From Allium sativum (lineage: Eukaryota > Streptophyta > Magnoliopsida > Asparagales > Amaryllidaceae), in the NCBI GenBank assembly GCA_030737875.1, contig CM060912.1:875091199-875155198 (forward strand): DNA of 64,000 nt, given 5' to 3'. The notes under the pieces were generated by a model. It did not search any database. It saw only the letters and a program-made list of their open reading frames with translations, and had not been told where the DNA came from. Within the stretch, counting starts at the first letter, position 1; each line of letters starts with the position of its first letter. Shown in pieces: positions 34,400 to 44,807 of this stretch. Position numbers and translations under genes: made by a program.

Positions 34400-35029
34400 C
34401 ATTCCAACAACCACAAAGGTGAAAAGTAGATATATATGTCAGGGCTGGTAAGTCACTGACACCACCATAGCTAGAAAGAAACGTCGTGCTCTCCCAGCGG
34501 CCCGTATCCCGTTTTTAACTCATACCGAGGTGTGAGGTTCGCGAATCTACGAAATACACAAAGCTAGGCCACGTAGACCTTGATTTGATCATCATCCACA
34601 AGACTTTGCTTTTCAACAGAAGCCTTGATCATAGCATCTTGGCATGCCACATAGGCAGTCCACTCCATACGATTGATTTCCATCGATATATAACCTCTAA
34701 GCTCGTACGTCTCAGAGAAGGGCGTTAAGCAAGAGAATAAATTCTCCGCCGCCAAACAGATATATATTTAACAGAGATCAATCAATATAGAAAAAAATCC
34801 AATGTCAGACACACAGTCCATTTACAAGTCCGTCCTGGGTCTGAACGAAACCGGAGGCGTCAAATTCCTCATATATCCGTCCAATCAACATATACGTTCA
34901 GACGGCTACTACTTCCGTCCCTTTCCGGTAGCTACTCCGGTTAGGAACCTCAGTAGCGCCCATCCAACCGATACGAAGATCGTCGGTCTTGAATCGTCTT
35001 TGCATTTTCCAATTCGAATCGCTCGATGA

Positions 35030-35069
35030 ATTATTTAAAATGAGGGTTAGCTCGGCCTTTTCAAATAAC
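35030..35069 (-). other. Covarying hairpin P6 in H 3' LTR
   Basis: Sense GTTATTT pairs with AAATAAT (one G-U). The C-G pair of B, E and G is U-A here. The 5' LTR copy is at 45796-45835. Confidence 0.5.
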
Positions 35070-35289
35070 TCACGTCATTAGAATTTAAATCGATTCTTTA
35101 TATGGTTATATTATTTGACATCCATCTTTCAGTTATTTAGTGTTATTTTCATGTCATACACATACAACCATCAAATATCAAACAATTCAAGCCCAATTGA
35201 TTTATTTGCAACCTATGTTGCTTATAATATTTTATAACGATTATTCGCCATTTTTATTTATTTAAAAATGGCCATATTTAATTAAACGA

Positions 35290-35795
35290 CGTTTCAGGTC
35301 GTTTCGTGGCACTGGCGCTGTTTTTCCCTTAACTTGTTTTACACATATCGGAAAATCTAACCGTTGGATTTCTACAAAGTCTATATCAGTGGGAAGATAT
35401 TCCCAAAGCGAACCCAACGGTTCCAGTTTCGTGAGAATCCGACGGTCGGATCTTCCACACTAGTCGTTTGAAGTTACGATTTCAATTTACGAACTGCAGC
35501 GTCGTTATTCGATTAAATTTAATTATATTTATATATATATATATATAAATATAAACGATTCTGGCGCTGTTTTTCCTTAATTTTGAATTAAACATTCCAG
35601 ACAATCCAACCGTTGGATTTTTACAAGGTTGGTGTCGTTGGAAAGATTATTCCAAGGCGAACCCGACGGTTGAGGTTTCGGGAAAATCCAATGGTCGGAT
35701 CTTCCGCACTAGTCATTTGAAATCACGGTTTCAAAATACGAACTGCACGGCCTCGTTTCGTTTTAATTTTATTTATATTTATATAAATATAGTTC
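35290..35795. repeat. Tandemly duplicated ~245-bp module in H 3' LTR
   Basis: Two diverged copies (about 35290-35530 and 35560-35795) share 'ggcgctgtttttcc', 'aaccgttggattt', 'cggtcggatcttcc' and 'cactagtc'. Single related copies occur in C (about 9925-10120) and G (about 29485-29720). The H 5' LTR has the same pair. Confidence 0.7.
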
Positions 35796-35834
35796 ATTCG
35801 ATGATTTCTATAACGTTTTCACTTCAAATATTTT

Positions 35835-36160
35835 TCTAACACCTTAAATTTTGGAAAAATTTCGCCATAACCTCCCCTGCACCGGGAGCATCGGGAAATC
35901 GCAAATAGCGTTCCCGGTCCTTCTAATCTCAAAAAGAAAAAGAAAAAGCCAAGCGGCTAGCCAACAGGCTCAAAATCATCACCCAAACAAATCAGTAAAT
36001 GTGTACCTATTTGTCGGGCACAAAATTTTATTCCTCTTCTCTAGCCCCTTTGCTATAACCTGTTCAATGAATATGCATGTACATATATATACAGTTCTTA
36101 TCAATTATCATTTTCTATTCAATTCCATATTTGATTTCTGTTTGGTTTAAAAACACCATT
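35835..36160 (-). repeat. Interior-type 3' module inside H 3' LTR
   Basis: In sense this resembles the polypurine-side interior of B (18310-17980) and G (50419-50650): 'tgaacaggt..agc', 'cgacaaataggtac', 'gcttggc.ttttc', 'aaatttaaggtgtt'. In B and G that module lies outside the LTR, but in H it is within it. The H 5' LTR copy is at about 46605-46930. Antisense frames here are not credible genes. Confidence 0.65.
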
Positions 36161-36369
36161 CATTCTAATGTTACATAAATAGGTGCAAATCATTTCATTG
36201 GCTAATTAATGAATATTTCAACTCATATATGTTTATTTTAAACAAGTGGCTATTTTTAACATTTCACATTTCAACGATTAAGGCATACAATAAAAATGTG
36301 ATTTTTATTGTAAAACAATTCATTTCAAAACACTATCCTTCTATATGGTTCAAGTTGGTGATAAAAATG

Positions 36370-36890
36370 GGATTTTTATCATAAACAATTTATTTCAAAA
36401 TATGAATATCATTCAACACATGAATTTCTAAACAACGAATGAATATCAATTCAACACATGAATGTTTTCTATAGTTTCTATAGATAGATAAAAATGTGAT
36501 TTTTATTATCGAACGGTTTATTTCAAAATATGAATATCATTCAACACATGAATTTCTAAACAATGAATGAATATCAATTCAACACATGAATGTTTTCTAT
36601 AGTTTCTATATATAGATAAAAATGTGATTTTTATTATCGAACGGTTTATTTCAAAATATGAATATCATTCAACACATGAATTTCTAAACAACGAATGAAT
36701 ATCAATTCAACACATGAATGTTTTCTATAGTTTCTATATATAGATAAAAATGTGATTTTTATTATCGAACGGTTTATTTCAAATATGAATATCATTCAAC
36801 ACATGAATTTCTAAACAACGAATGAATATCAATTCAACACATGAATTTCTAAACAACGAATGAATATCAATTCAACACATGAATGTTTTC
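36370..36890. repeat. ~128-bp minisatellite in H 3' LTR
   Basis: About four units containing 'aaaatgtgatttttatta', 'cattcaacacatgaattt' and 'acacatgaatgttttc'. The 5' LTR array is at 47130-47640 with a slightly different end. Confidence 0.8.
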
Positions 36891-37719
36891 TATACAATGA
36901 ATAAATATAGTTTAAGCATATTGAAAATAATTCAAACACAAGAATATTATTCAAAATTTCGGCAGCATAACGGCAGGGTAGTTACACCGGCACCGTCCCT
37001 AGTACGGCTCCTCGCTCTACCTTAAAACCTCGCGGTTTTTGACAATGGGAATCATGCATCTAGTTCGCACGCAGGCGGCATGTATATATTTATTTCATTT
37101 CCACAAACTAATCCTATGTGGTTTCAACCAAATATTTTTCAACCACAAACGGGTATTTTTCAACCTCAATCAACCAATATCAATCACAAACAATCCCAAA
37201 CAATCATTCGATATCAATCAATTTTCACACAATTTCAACCAATAAATATCGTCCATGGTTTGTGGACGAGGGGCGTATATATATATATATATAGATATTT
37301 ATATATAGCAATTCACTTTCATTTTCAACTCATATATGTTTATTTTAAAATCGAAATTGAAAAGTGAGAGATCCTCACCAATAGCTATCCACTAACACGA
37401 TTCTTCCTTAATAGAAACTTCGCCTACTTCGCCTTCTTGTTGCTTTCGTTGACTGTATCCTCTACATAGGTAAAAATCGAATTTTTACTATGTTATTCAA
37501 TATATAAAGATTATATTTTTATTATTCTTATGATGTAACAATTATATTTTTATTGCTTTAAAAATATAGGAATCATACCTTACTTCTTCTACTTAACAAA
37601 AATCCCGCCTTTTCTATTTTTTAAAAATATGATCTTTATTTTTGCAAGTTCAAACCTTTTTCTATTAAAAGATTAAACCTTTTTCTTTTAAAAAATTAAA
37701 CCTTTTTCCTATTTTAAAG

Positions 37720-38440
37720 TTCAAAATAAAATCAGTTTTATAATTCCTTTTAAAACAGTTTTTATTATTCTTTTAAAACTGCTTTTATAATTCTTTTAAA
37801 ACTGTTTTTAGTTTCTATCAAAACAGTTTTTGCCTTTTAGAAAAATCAGTTTTTCTTTCTTTTTAAAAATACAGTTTATATATTTTAAAAAAAACAGTTT
37901 TTAAAACCTTTTAAAAAAACAGTTTTAAAACCCTAAAACAATCAGTTTTTAATTCTTTAAAAATGCAGTTTTTATCTTTTTTAAAAATGCAGTTTTTATT
38001 TTCTTTTCAAAACAGTTTTTGTTTTCTTTTCAAAACAGTTTTTGTTTTCTTTTCAAAACAGTTTTTGTTTTCTTTTCAAAACAGTTTTTGCCTTTTAGAA
38101 AAATCAGTTTTTCTTTCTTTTATAAAAATGCAGTTTTAACTCTTTAAAAATTCTGTTTTTATTTTCTTTTTAAAAAATCAGTTTCTTTTTCTTTTTTAAA
38201 AAATGCAGTTTTAACTCTTTAAAAATTCTGTTTTTATTTTCTTTTTAAAAAATCAGTTTCTTTTTCTTTTTAAAAAATGCAGTTTTCAATTTCTTTTTAA
38301 AAAAACAGTTCATAATATTCTAAAAAGAATCAGTTTATATTTTCTTTAAAAATCCAGTTTTTAAAGCTTTAACAAATCAGTTTATAATTCTTAAAAAAAC
38401 AGTTTTCAAATTATTATATAAAAATACAGTTTTAAAACTT
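37720..38440. repeat. ~22-bp CAGTTTTT repeat array in H 3' LTR
   Basis: Many units of 'aaaacagtttttNttttctttt' of variable length. The array in the 5' LTR is at about 48510-49290 and has two extra units of the best-conserved type. Confidence 0.8.
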
Positions 38441-39458
38441 TACTGTAAAACAAAAATAAAAACAAAAACAAAACAATTTAAAAGCTCACCGAGATTTCGA
38501 AGTGGAGGAGGGAAGAAGAGCGTCGGCGGTGGCTCGTGGTGTCGCGATGAGGCGTTCGATGGTGGAGGCTCCGATTGGGGGGGCTGCTTCGATTGCGTCG
38601 CGAGTTGCGTCGCCTGGAGGGAGGAGGTCGCGAGGGTGGTGGGGCGTCAGCTCGATCGTCGGCGGCAAGGATAAGGCGGCGGCTCGATGAACTTAGGTTA
38701 GGTTTTTTTTTTTCTTATTTCGTTTTCTGGTAAGTGATTCGGGGGGGGGGGGGCAACGAAGAAGAAAAGGGGGGGAAGGTAATTTTTTTATTTATTTTAT
38801 TATTATTTAATTATTAAATTTTGCAAAAGGGTTGACTTTTACATACGACCTCGAAACGAGGTCCACCGCCTGTCGTCCATAGCGTTTTACCCCCATTCCG
38901 AACATAATGGGATATGTATCGTAAGCTGGTTTGATCGTCACAATCAGTTTCCGTTGAATTTACAATTTAAATCCTTATATTGAATTTTAAACGTACTTTT
39001 CAAATTACCGGGGTCACATACTAACTAGAAAAATTCCAGAAAAATATTTTCTAGTTTCGTATTGACGATACGGTCCTAACAAAACTAGTTTCGTCGAATT
39101 CTGAGACCGTTTGAAAAATGGCCAATTTCTAGTCGATTAAATTCAACATAAACTGGTCAAACGCGTTTTCTTTTGCCACGCTCAAATATTGATTCGAAAA
39201 ATTATGAAATTTGAAACCTAGCAATAGTTTGACATCCCGGACCCAACAAAAGTGGTTTCGTCGAATTCCGAGGCCATATGCAAAATATCAATTTTCTAGG
39301 CCTATATATTCTATATATCGACTCTTCTGAAAATTCTTTCGGCCATATTATACACAATTCTATATTTTATGGGAATAGGCTATTTTAATCATTCAAATTT
39401 CTCGTTAATAACCTAATTTAAAAATTTTAAACTGGTTCACATTTTCCGGGTTATTACA

Positions 39459-39471
39459 ATCTCCCCCACTT
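39459..39471 (-). promoter_or_regulatory. Polypurine tract of element H
   Basis: Sense AAGTGGGGGAGAT, directly before TGTAATAACC. The preceding sense sequence TTCGAGGACGAAAAG is typical of plant chromovirus 3' ends. Confidence 0.9.
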
Positions 39472-39559
39472 AAAACTTTTCGTCCTCGAAAAGGAAATAA
39501 TAGTTAAGCAGGAAATAAAATGTAAATGCAAAGTATTGTAAAGGTACCTTGCACCGGAG

Positions 39560-40957
39560 TTAGTCAGAGATGTCCACTCTGCACTTGGGATAGGCTTGTT
39601 TAATGCTTTCCTCAGTTTCCCAAGTACAGTCTCTAGGATCACTACTCCACTGCACTTTGACTAAGTGAATCTTTTTCCTCCTTAGCTCTCTGGTTTCTTT
39701 GCCAACTATCTTTAATGGATCTCTTTTGAGTGCTAATTCTAGAGTTATGTCAATATCCTGTTGTGCTGCTTCTTCCACAACAAGATCCGGATCATGAACA
39801 TGTTTTCTGAGTTGAGATACGTGGAACACATTATGTACACCAGGCAACCAATCAGGTAATGAAATCCTATATGCAAGAGTTCCAATCCGTTCAAGTATAG
39901 GAAAGGGACCAATAAATCTCGGTGCCAACTTCCCAGTCTTGCCAAATCTGATTACTCCTCGCATTGGAGAAACTCTTAAATAAACATAATCGCCAACGGC
40001 AAACGATATATCCCTTCTTCTCGCATCAGCATAACTTTTCTGTCGGCTCTGTGCGGTTTTTAATCGCTTCTTAATGGAATCGACTTTATCCGATGCTTCT
40101 TGAATCATATCGGGCCCTAACACAAGTCTGTTGCCAGGTTCTACCCAACATGCGGGAGATCTGCACGGTCTACCGTATAGTGCTTCAAATGGGGACATTC
40201 CCAAACTTGCTTGATAGCTATTGTTGTAAGAGAATTCTGCTAAATGTAAATGATCTTCCCATGAGCCTCCAAAATCAATAACGCAAGCCCGCAGCAAATC
40301 TTCTAAAATTCTATTCACCCGCTCAGTTTGGCCGTCTGTCTGAGGGTGATAAGCGGTGCTTAGATTTAATTTGGTCCCCAATTCTTCTTGGAATGCTTCC
40401 CAGAATTTGCTAGTGAACAGGGGATCTCTATCGCTGACTATACTGAGCGGTACTCCATGAAGTTTAACAATTTCTTTGAAGTAAATCTGTGCCAGACTTT
40501 GAGCCGTTCTGTTGGATCGGACAGGTATGAAATGGGCAGTCTTCGTGAAGCGATCTACAATTACCCATATACTGTCGTTTCCTTTTCTAGTCCGAGGCAA
40601 GCCATCGATAAAGTCCATCGAGATTTGTTCCCACTTCCAACCTGGAATTTCTAATGGTTGCAATAACCCAGCCAATTTCTGCTGATCACTCTTAACTAGC
40701 TGACAAGTGGGGCATCTGCTAACATATAATGAGATATCTCTTTTCATAGCTCTCCACCAGAATGTGCGTTTGATATCGTTATACATTTTGCTCACACCAG
40801 GGTGGATACTTAATTTGGATTTGTGGCACTCATCAAGTATTTCTCTTCTGAGCTCGGGAAGGTTTGGGATGCAAATTCTACCCTTTAATCTTAGAACTCC
40901 CTTGTCATCGAGTCTAAAACTTGTGGATTCACCTCCTTTGACTCTTTGACTGATTCT
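39560..40957 (-). CDS. Integrase with chromodomain (3' part of H pol)
   Basis: This is the integrase part of the polyprotein, which inserts element DNA into chromosomes. The frame is open from 40957. The first Met of the frame is at 40795 but need not be a real start. Upstream of that Met the frame supplies the two His of the HHCC zinc-binding domain, and CPTC gives the two Cys (residues 28 and 31 counted from the Met). The catalytic triad D61, D122, E158 has the D,D35E spacing. A GPF core motif follows near 296, and a chromodomain-like end near 350-405 (VQW...CTWETEESI). Chromodomains direct integration to marked chromatin. Relative to the gag-pol frame it is shifted by one base. Confidence 0.88.
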   Translation of the reverse strand, partial: RISQRVKGGESTSFRLDDKGVLRLKGRICIPNLPELRREILDECHKSKLSIHPGVSKMYNDIKRTFWWRAMKRDISLYVSRCPTCQLVKSDQQKLAGLLQPLEIPGWKWEQISMDFIDGLPRTRKGNDSIWVIVDRFTKTAHFIPVRSNRTAQSLAQIYFKEIVKLHGVPLSIVSDRDPLFTSKFWEAFQEELGTKLNLSTAYHPQTDGQTERVNRILEDLLRACVIDFGGSWEDHLHLAEFSYNNSYQASLGMSPFEALYGRPCRSPACWVEPGNRLVLGPDMIQEASDKVDSIKKRLKTAQSRQKSYADARRRDISFAVGDYVYLRVSPMRGVIRFGKTGKLAPRFIGPFPILERIGTLAYRISLPDWLPGVHNVFHVSQLRKHVHDPDLVVEEAAQQDIDITLELALKRDPLKIVGKETRELRRKKIHLVKVQWSSDPRDCTWETEESIKQAYPKCRVDISD

Positions 40958-43785
40958 TTAAATTCATCGTCTTTCTGAAGAATAGTAATCTTATCTTGCA
41001 TGGAAGAAGTAATGATAAAACTGGCAATGATTTCATTCTTTCTGCTGAGCGCATCTGCTACAACATTGGCTTTCCCTGGAGTGTATATAATTTCAAAATC
41101 GTATGCTGCAAGGAATTCTAACCAACGCTGTTGCCTCAGGTTTAGATCTTTCTGGGTGAAAAGGTATTTCAAGGATTGATGATCGGTGTATAGTTCGAAT
41201 TTCTCGCCTAATAAATAATGCCTCCAGATTCTTAAAGCGAACACGATAGCTAATAACTCAAGATCATGAGTAGCATAGTTTCTTTCATGCGGCTTTAGTT
41301 GACGACTGGCATAAGCGATCACTTGGCTTTTTTGCATTAACACTGCTCCTAGCCCTCTAATAGAAGCATCAGTCCATACTGTCAAGTCTTGGTTACCTTC
41401 TATTATTGTCAATACCGGAGCGGTTGTCAATTTCAGTTTCAGCTCGTGGAAAGCTTCTTCACATTCGGGAGTCCATTTGAATTTCTCATGCTTCTTTGTA
41501 AGCTTTGTCAGTACTCCTGATATCTTTGAAAAATCCTGAACGAATTTCCGATAGTAACTAGCTAATCCAAGGAAACTTCGAACTTCAGTGGGTGTAGTAG
41601 GTTGTTTCCAGTTCTGAATCGCTGTAATTTTGCTTGGGTCTACAGCAATCCCTTCTTTTGATACGACGTGGCCAAGGAATTTAACTTCATTCTGCCAGAA
41701 GACACACTTAGAAAATTTAGCTTTCAAGACATTTCTTCTTAGAATTTTCAACACTTGTTCTAAGTGTTTTGCATGTTCTTCTTCCGACTTAGAGTAGATT
41801 AGAATGTCATCGATGAAGACTAGAATAAATTTATTCAATACACCACGGAACACTCTGTTCATAAGATCAACGAAGTATGCCGGAGCGTTGCACAAGCCGA
41901 ACGGCATTACTAACCATTCGTAGAATAAATCGGGACCCCTGAAGGCTGTCAAAGGAACACAGTCTTCGGCTATACGCAATTGGTGGAAACCTGTAGCTAG
42001 GTCCATTCTGGAGAATACGGTTGCTCCATTTAATTGATCTAACAGATCGTCTATTCGGGGCAAAGGATATTTGTTCTTCAGTGTTTGCTTATTGAGATCC
42101 CGGTAATCAACGCAAAGTCTTAGAGTACCGTCTGATTTAGGGACAAATACTACTGCGGCTCCCCATGCTGAAAAGCTTGGTCTGATCCGACCTTTCCAAA
42201 GTAATTCTCGGGTTTGGCTACTTAGCTCTTCTTTTTCTTTCGGGGCCATTCTTCTTATTGGATGTACTACTGGTCGGGCGTTCGGAATTAGATCAATTCT
42301 AAATTCAATTTCTCTTTGCGGCGGTAAGTTTTCTACTTCTTCAAACACATCCGCATAATTTTTCACGACCGGTATCTTTTCTATTGAAGGGGGAGTAATT
42401 TCTAAAGAAGCCCAGAATTCTGTTCTATTTATTTCTGAGCCATGACAAGGTATATATATAGGTCCAAGCTTCGTTTCGACTTTAACGATTCTTTCGGCAC
42501 ATCTAACTTCAGCCTTATATTTTGTCAACCAATCAAGTCCCAGAATAATATCAAAGTCGGAAAGGTCCATGACAATTACTTTAAAAGAGAACTTGTATCG
42601 AGAGAAGGAAATAGGTACTTTACAATATGCACTGAGACTCACAGAACCTCCTATCGGGTTTTGAACTTTAATTGGTCCCTTAAGTTTTCCTCTTTTCAGT
42701 TTTAACTTATGAACAATATTACCAGAAATGAAGCTACGTGATGCACCAGTATCAAAAAGTACAGAAACAGGAATATTTTTAATGGTAAGAGTACCTCCCA
42801 AGACATCGGGTTTACCTGATCCATCGGTGATAGCTGGCGGCGTATTCCCGTCATAAACATGGGCCACCTGTGCGCTCTTCTTTAAAGGACAATTCTTGCT
42901 GTAGTGCCCCTTCTTGTGGCAATTGTAGCATTCGACTGAGTCACTGGCCCTTGGCTTCTTTGGGGCTTTGCATACATTAGAGAAATGACCGGGCTTCCCG
43001 CAATTGTAGCAGTTTCCTTTCGGGATCTTTGCGGGTTTTTGAGTAGCGGCCGCGGTGATGCTAGATTCAGGTTGGTCAGTTGAGGTCTTGCGCTTAATCC
43101 CTGCTTGGCTCTTAGCGCGGTCTTGGCTAGCATGCCTCTCATCCATGTCCTCGTAGTTGCAAGCCATCTCTACGAGTTCTGTAAAAGAAAGTTTGATGTT
43201 GCTCATAGCTCTATCATGGTATTTGCGCTTCAGCCCAAAAATGAATCTCTTATTCTTCGCTTTGTCGGTCAAAACCAACTCTGGAGCATAGCGCGATAGC
43301 TGAGTGAACTTATTCAGATAGTCTTGAATAGAGAGGTCTCCCTGTTGGAGATTAGCAAATTGCTCCCGCATCCTCTCAAGAGCTTGTTCTGGCACAAACT
43401 TCTCATTGAATAAAGTCTTGAACTGTTCCCAAGTTCGGATAGTACCAGCTGCATCTCCAGAAGTAATGGCATCCCACCACAGCTCTGCCTCTTCCTGAAG
43501 GAGCCAAATGCCAAGTCGGGCTTTGTTGTTAGTTCCCATGCCCATACCTTCGAAGATTTTCTCACAGGTCTTCAGCCAAGCGATAGCTTCGGTCACTGTG
43601 CCTGTGCCAGTAAAAGGTTTCCCTCCAAGATTTCGGTATCTCTTTGCCACTTTATCCAACTCAAAGTCTTCTGGTGCTGGTGCCTGAATAATAGGGATCT
43701 CTGCAGCTACGGGGATATTCCCCCGTCCTCCTGCTGCATCTCCTCGGCCTCCACGGCCTCCTCTAGCCGCTGCTCGTGTAGCCAT
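40891..43785 (-). CDS. Gag-protease-RT-RNase H polyprotein of element H
   Basis: The 964-residue frame starts [10 protein letters not shown] about 245 bases after the primer site. Domains in order are a Gag capsid region (about 40-220), two CCHC zinc knuckles (CYNCGKPGH at 259, CYNCHKKGH at 286), an aspartic protease (FDTGAS, D345; LGLDW near 415), and reverse transcriptase (D595 in [13 protein letters not shown] at 657-660). RNase H follows with D806, E843, D868 and D911. Gag and Pol share a frame, as is usual for plant chromoviruses. The frame ends early at 40891, just after RNase H, through a one-base shift. Some RT positions (LTAF, GLCNAP) differ from the common KTAF and GLTNAP. Confidence 0.92.
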   Translation of the reverse strand: MATRAAARGGRGGRGDAAGGRGNIPVAAEIPIIQAPAPEDFELDKVAKRYRNLGGKPFTGTGTVTEAIAWLKTCEKIFEGMGMGTNNKARLGIWLLQEEAELWWDAITSGDAAGTIRTWEQFKTLFNEKFVPEQALERMREQFANLQQGDLSIQDYLNKFTQLSRYAPELVLTDKAKNKRFIFGLKRKYHDRAMSNIKLSFTELVEMACNYEDMDERHASQDRAKSQAGIKRKTSTDQPESSITAAATQKPAKIPKGNCYNCGKPGHFSNVCKAPKKPRASDSVECYNCHKKGHYSKNCPLKKSAQVAHVYDGNTPPAITDGSGKPDVLGGTLTIKNIPVSVLFDTGASRSFISGNIVHKLKLKRGKLKGPIKVQNPIGGSVSLSAYCKVPISFSRYKFSFKVIVMDLSDFDIILGLDWLTKYKAEVRCAERIVKVETKLGPIYIPCHGSEINRTEFWASLEITPPSIEKIPVVKNYADVFEEVENLPPQREIEFRIDLIPNARPVVHPIRRMAPKEKEELSSQTRELLWKGRIRPSFSAWGAAVVFVPKSDGTLRLCVDYRDLNKQTLKNKYPLPRIDDLLDQLNGATVFSRMDLATGFHQLRIAEDCVPLTAFRGPDLFYEWLVMPFGLCNAPAYFVDLMNRVFRGVLNKFILVFIDDILIYSKSEEEHAKHLEQVLKILRRNVLKAKFSKCVFWQNEVKFLGHVVSKEGIAVDPSKITAIQNWKQPTTPTEVRSFLGLASYYRKFVQDFSKISGVLTKLTKKHEKFKWTPECEEAFHELKLKLTTAPVLTIIEGNQDLTVWTDASIRGLGAVLMQKSQVIAYASRQLKPHERNYATHDLELLAIVFALRIWRHYLLGEKFELYTDHQSLKYLFTQKDLNLRQQRWLEFLAAYDFEIIYTPGKANVVADALSRKNEIIASFIITSSMQDKITILQKDDEFKESVKESKEVNPQVLDSMTREF

Positions 43786-44030
43786 CTAAGAGTACTGTAT
43801 AAGCAAGAAAAGAGTCAAGCTCACAGATTTGATATATTTCATAAATGATAAAGCAAGGAAATACAAGGAAAGATAATGATGATGTACTGATCAAATTGTT
43901 TTGCTAATCTGCTTAGCTCATTCTAGGACATTGCTAATCCTATCTCTAATGAGCTACTCGCATTAGAACACTACTGATTCTATTCTGACGAGGTGTTTAA
44001 TGTGTTAGATCCCGGAACTAAGGTTAACCA

Positions 44031-44044
44031 AAGCTCTGATACCA
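44031..44044 (-). promoter_or_regulatory. Primer-binding site of element H
   Basis: Sense TGGTATCAGAGCTT, two bases after the LTR end. It matches the initiator tRNA-Met 3' end type. Confidence 0.9.
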
Positions 44045-44735
44045 ACTGTGACGATCCCAAAATCCGAGGGGCGGTATTAAGGATAATCATTAGGAAATAA
44101 CACATTAATCATCATAGCAGAGTACAGATAATAGCAGAAACAATAAATAAAATAATTTTACATGAATATGACAGCGGAATCACAACATGTAGGAATATCA
44201 GAATAGCATAACGTGGGATATACTTAGTAAAAAGAAAGGGAAGTGATCAGTCATCATCGCCAGAGGCGGAATACATACATGCAGTGACATAATAAGAGTA
44301 CCAGTCTACATCGCCGAAGGCGGAATACATATACATATAGTGAGAAATACGGAAAGTAAATCAGTCTGCATCGCCAGTGGCGGAATCATAATATACACAG
44401 TAATGGCGGAAAATATCTAAGTCATCACTATGAAGTCAGCCTCGCCATGAGCCAAAAGTGCATGCTGTGCAGCAGTGCAGAACCAAAAACCACCTGTCAC
44501 CTGTGTACTAGGCTGCCCGTGTGAAAATAAGGGCACCCGCGTTTGCAAAGTGAAACAAACAACGAGTCAGTCATGGGGACTGGTATGAGGAATCCATTTA
44601 ACAGTTAAACAATAGTAATAGCAAATCATAGGACCACGCCACTTTCGCGGAACGGGTTTACTCTAGTGATTGCTAGTGCATTTAAAATAGAGTAAATTCT
44701 TTTAAAACAATCGCAATGCTTTTAGAAAGAATGAA

Positions 44736-44807
44736 GCTATTATAAGACTCAGGTCCCATCACACAATGCAACGCAAGCCGGAGGATAGAGTTTTACCTTA
44801 TAATAGC
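44736..44807 (-). other. Conserved hairpin P1 in H 5' LTR
   Basis: Identical arms to the 3' LTR copy (GCTATTATAAG/CTTATAATAGC). Confidence 0.6.

Larger units (their letters stand above)
33281..39458 (-). mobile_element. 3' LTR of element H
   Basis: In sense it starts TGTAATAACCCGG after the polypurine tract and ends GGGATCGTCACA, 6,178 bp. The GC-rich leader (about 38690-38486) ends at a GTGAGC donor. Minisatellites, a duplicated module (35290-35795), an interior-like module (35835-36160) and hairpins P6, P2, P1 and P3 follow. The LTR is longer than the whole H interior. Confidence 0.9.

Noticed and set aside
35851..36150. 99-codon frame present in both H LTRs (also 46623-46922)
   Set aside because: It is duplicated only because LTRs are duplicated, is antisense to H, and falls in a module that is non-coding in B and G.
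38486..38690. 60-codon Ala/Pro-rich frame in the H LTR leader, with a longer version at 49315-49512
   Set aside because: It is sense-oriented and ends at the predicted donor, so a short leader frame cannot be excluded, but the two LTR copies already differ by a frame change in the poly-G run, which argues against coding.
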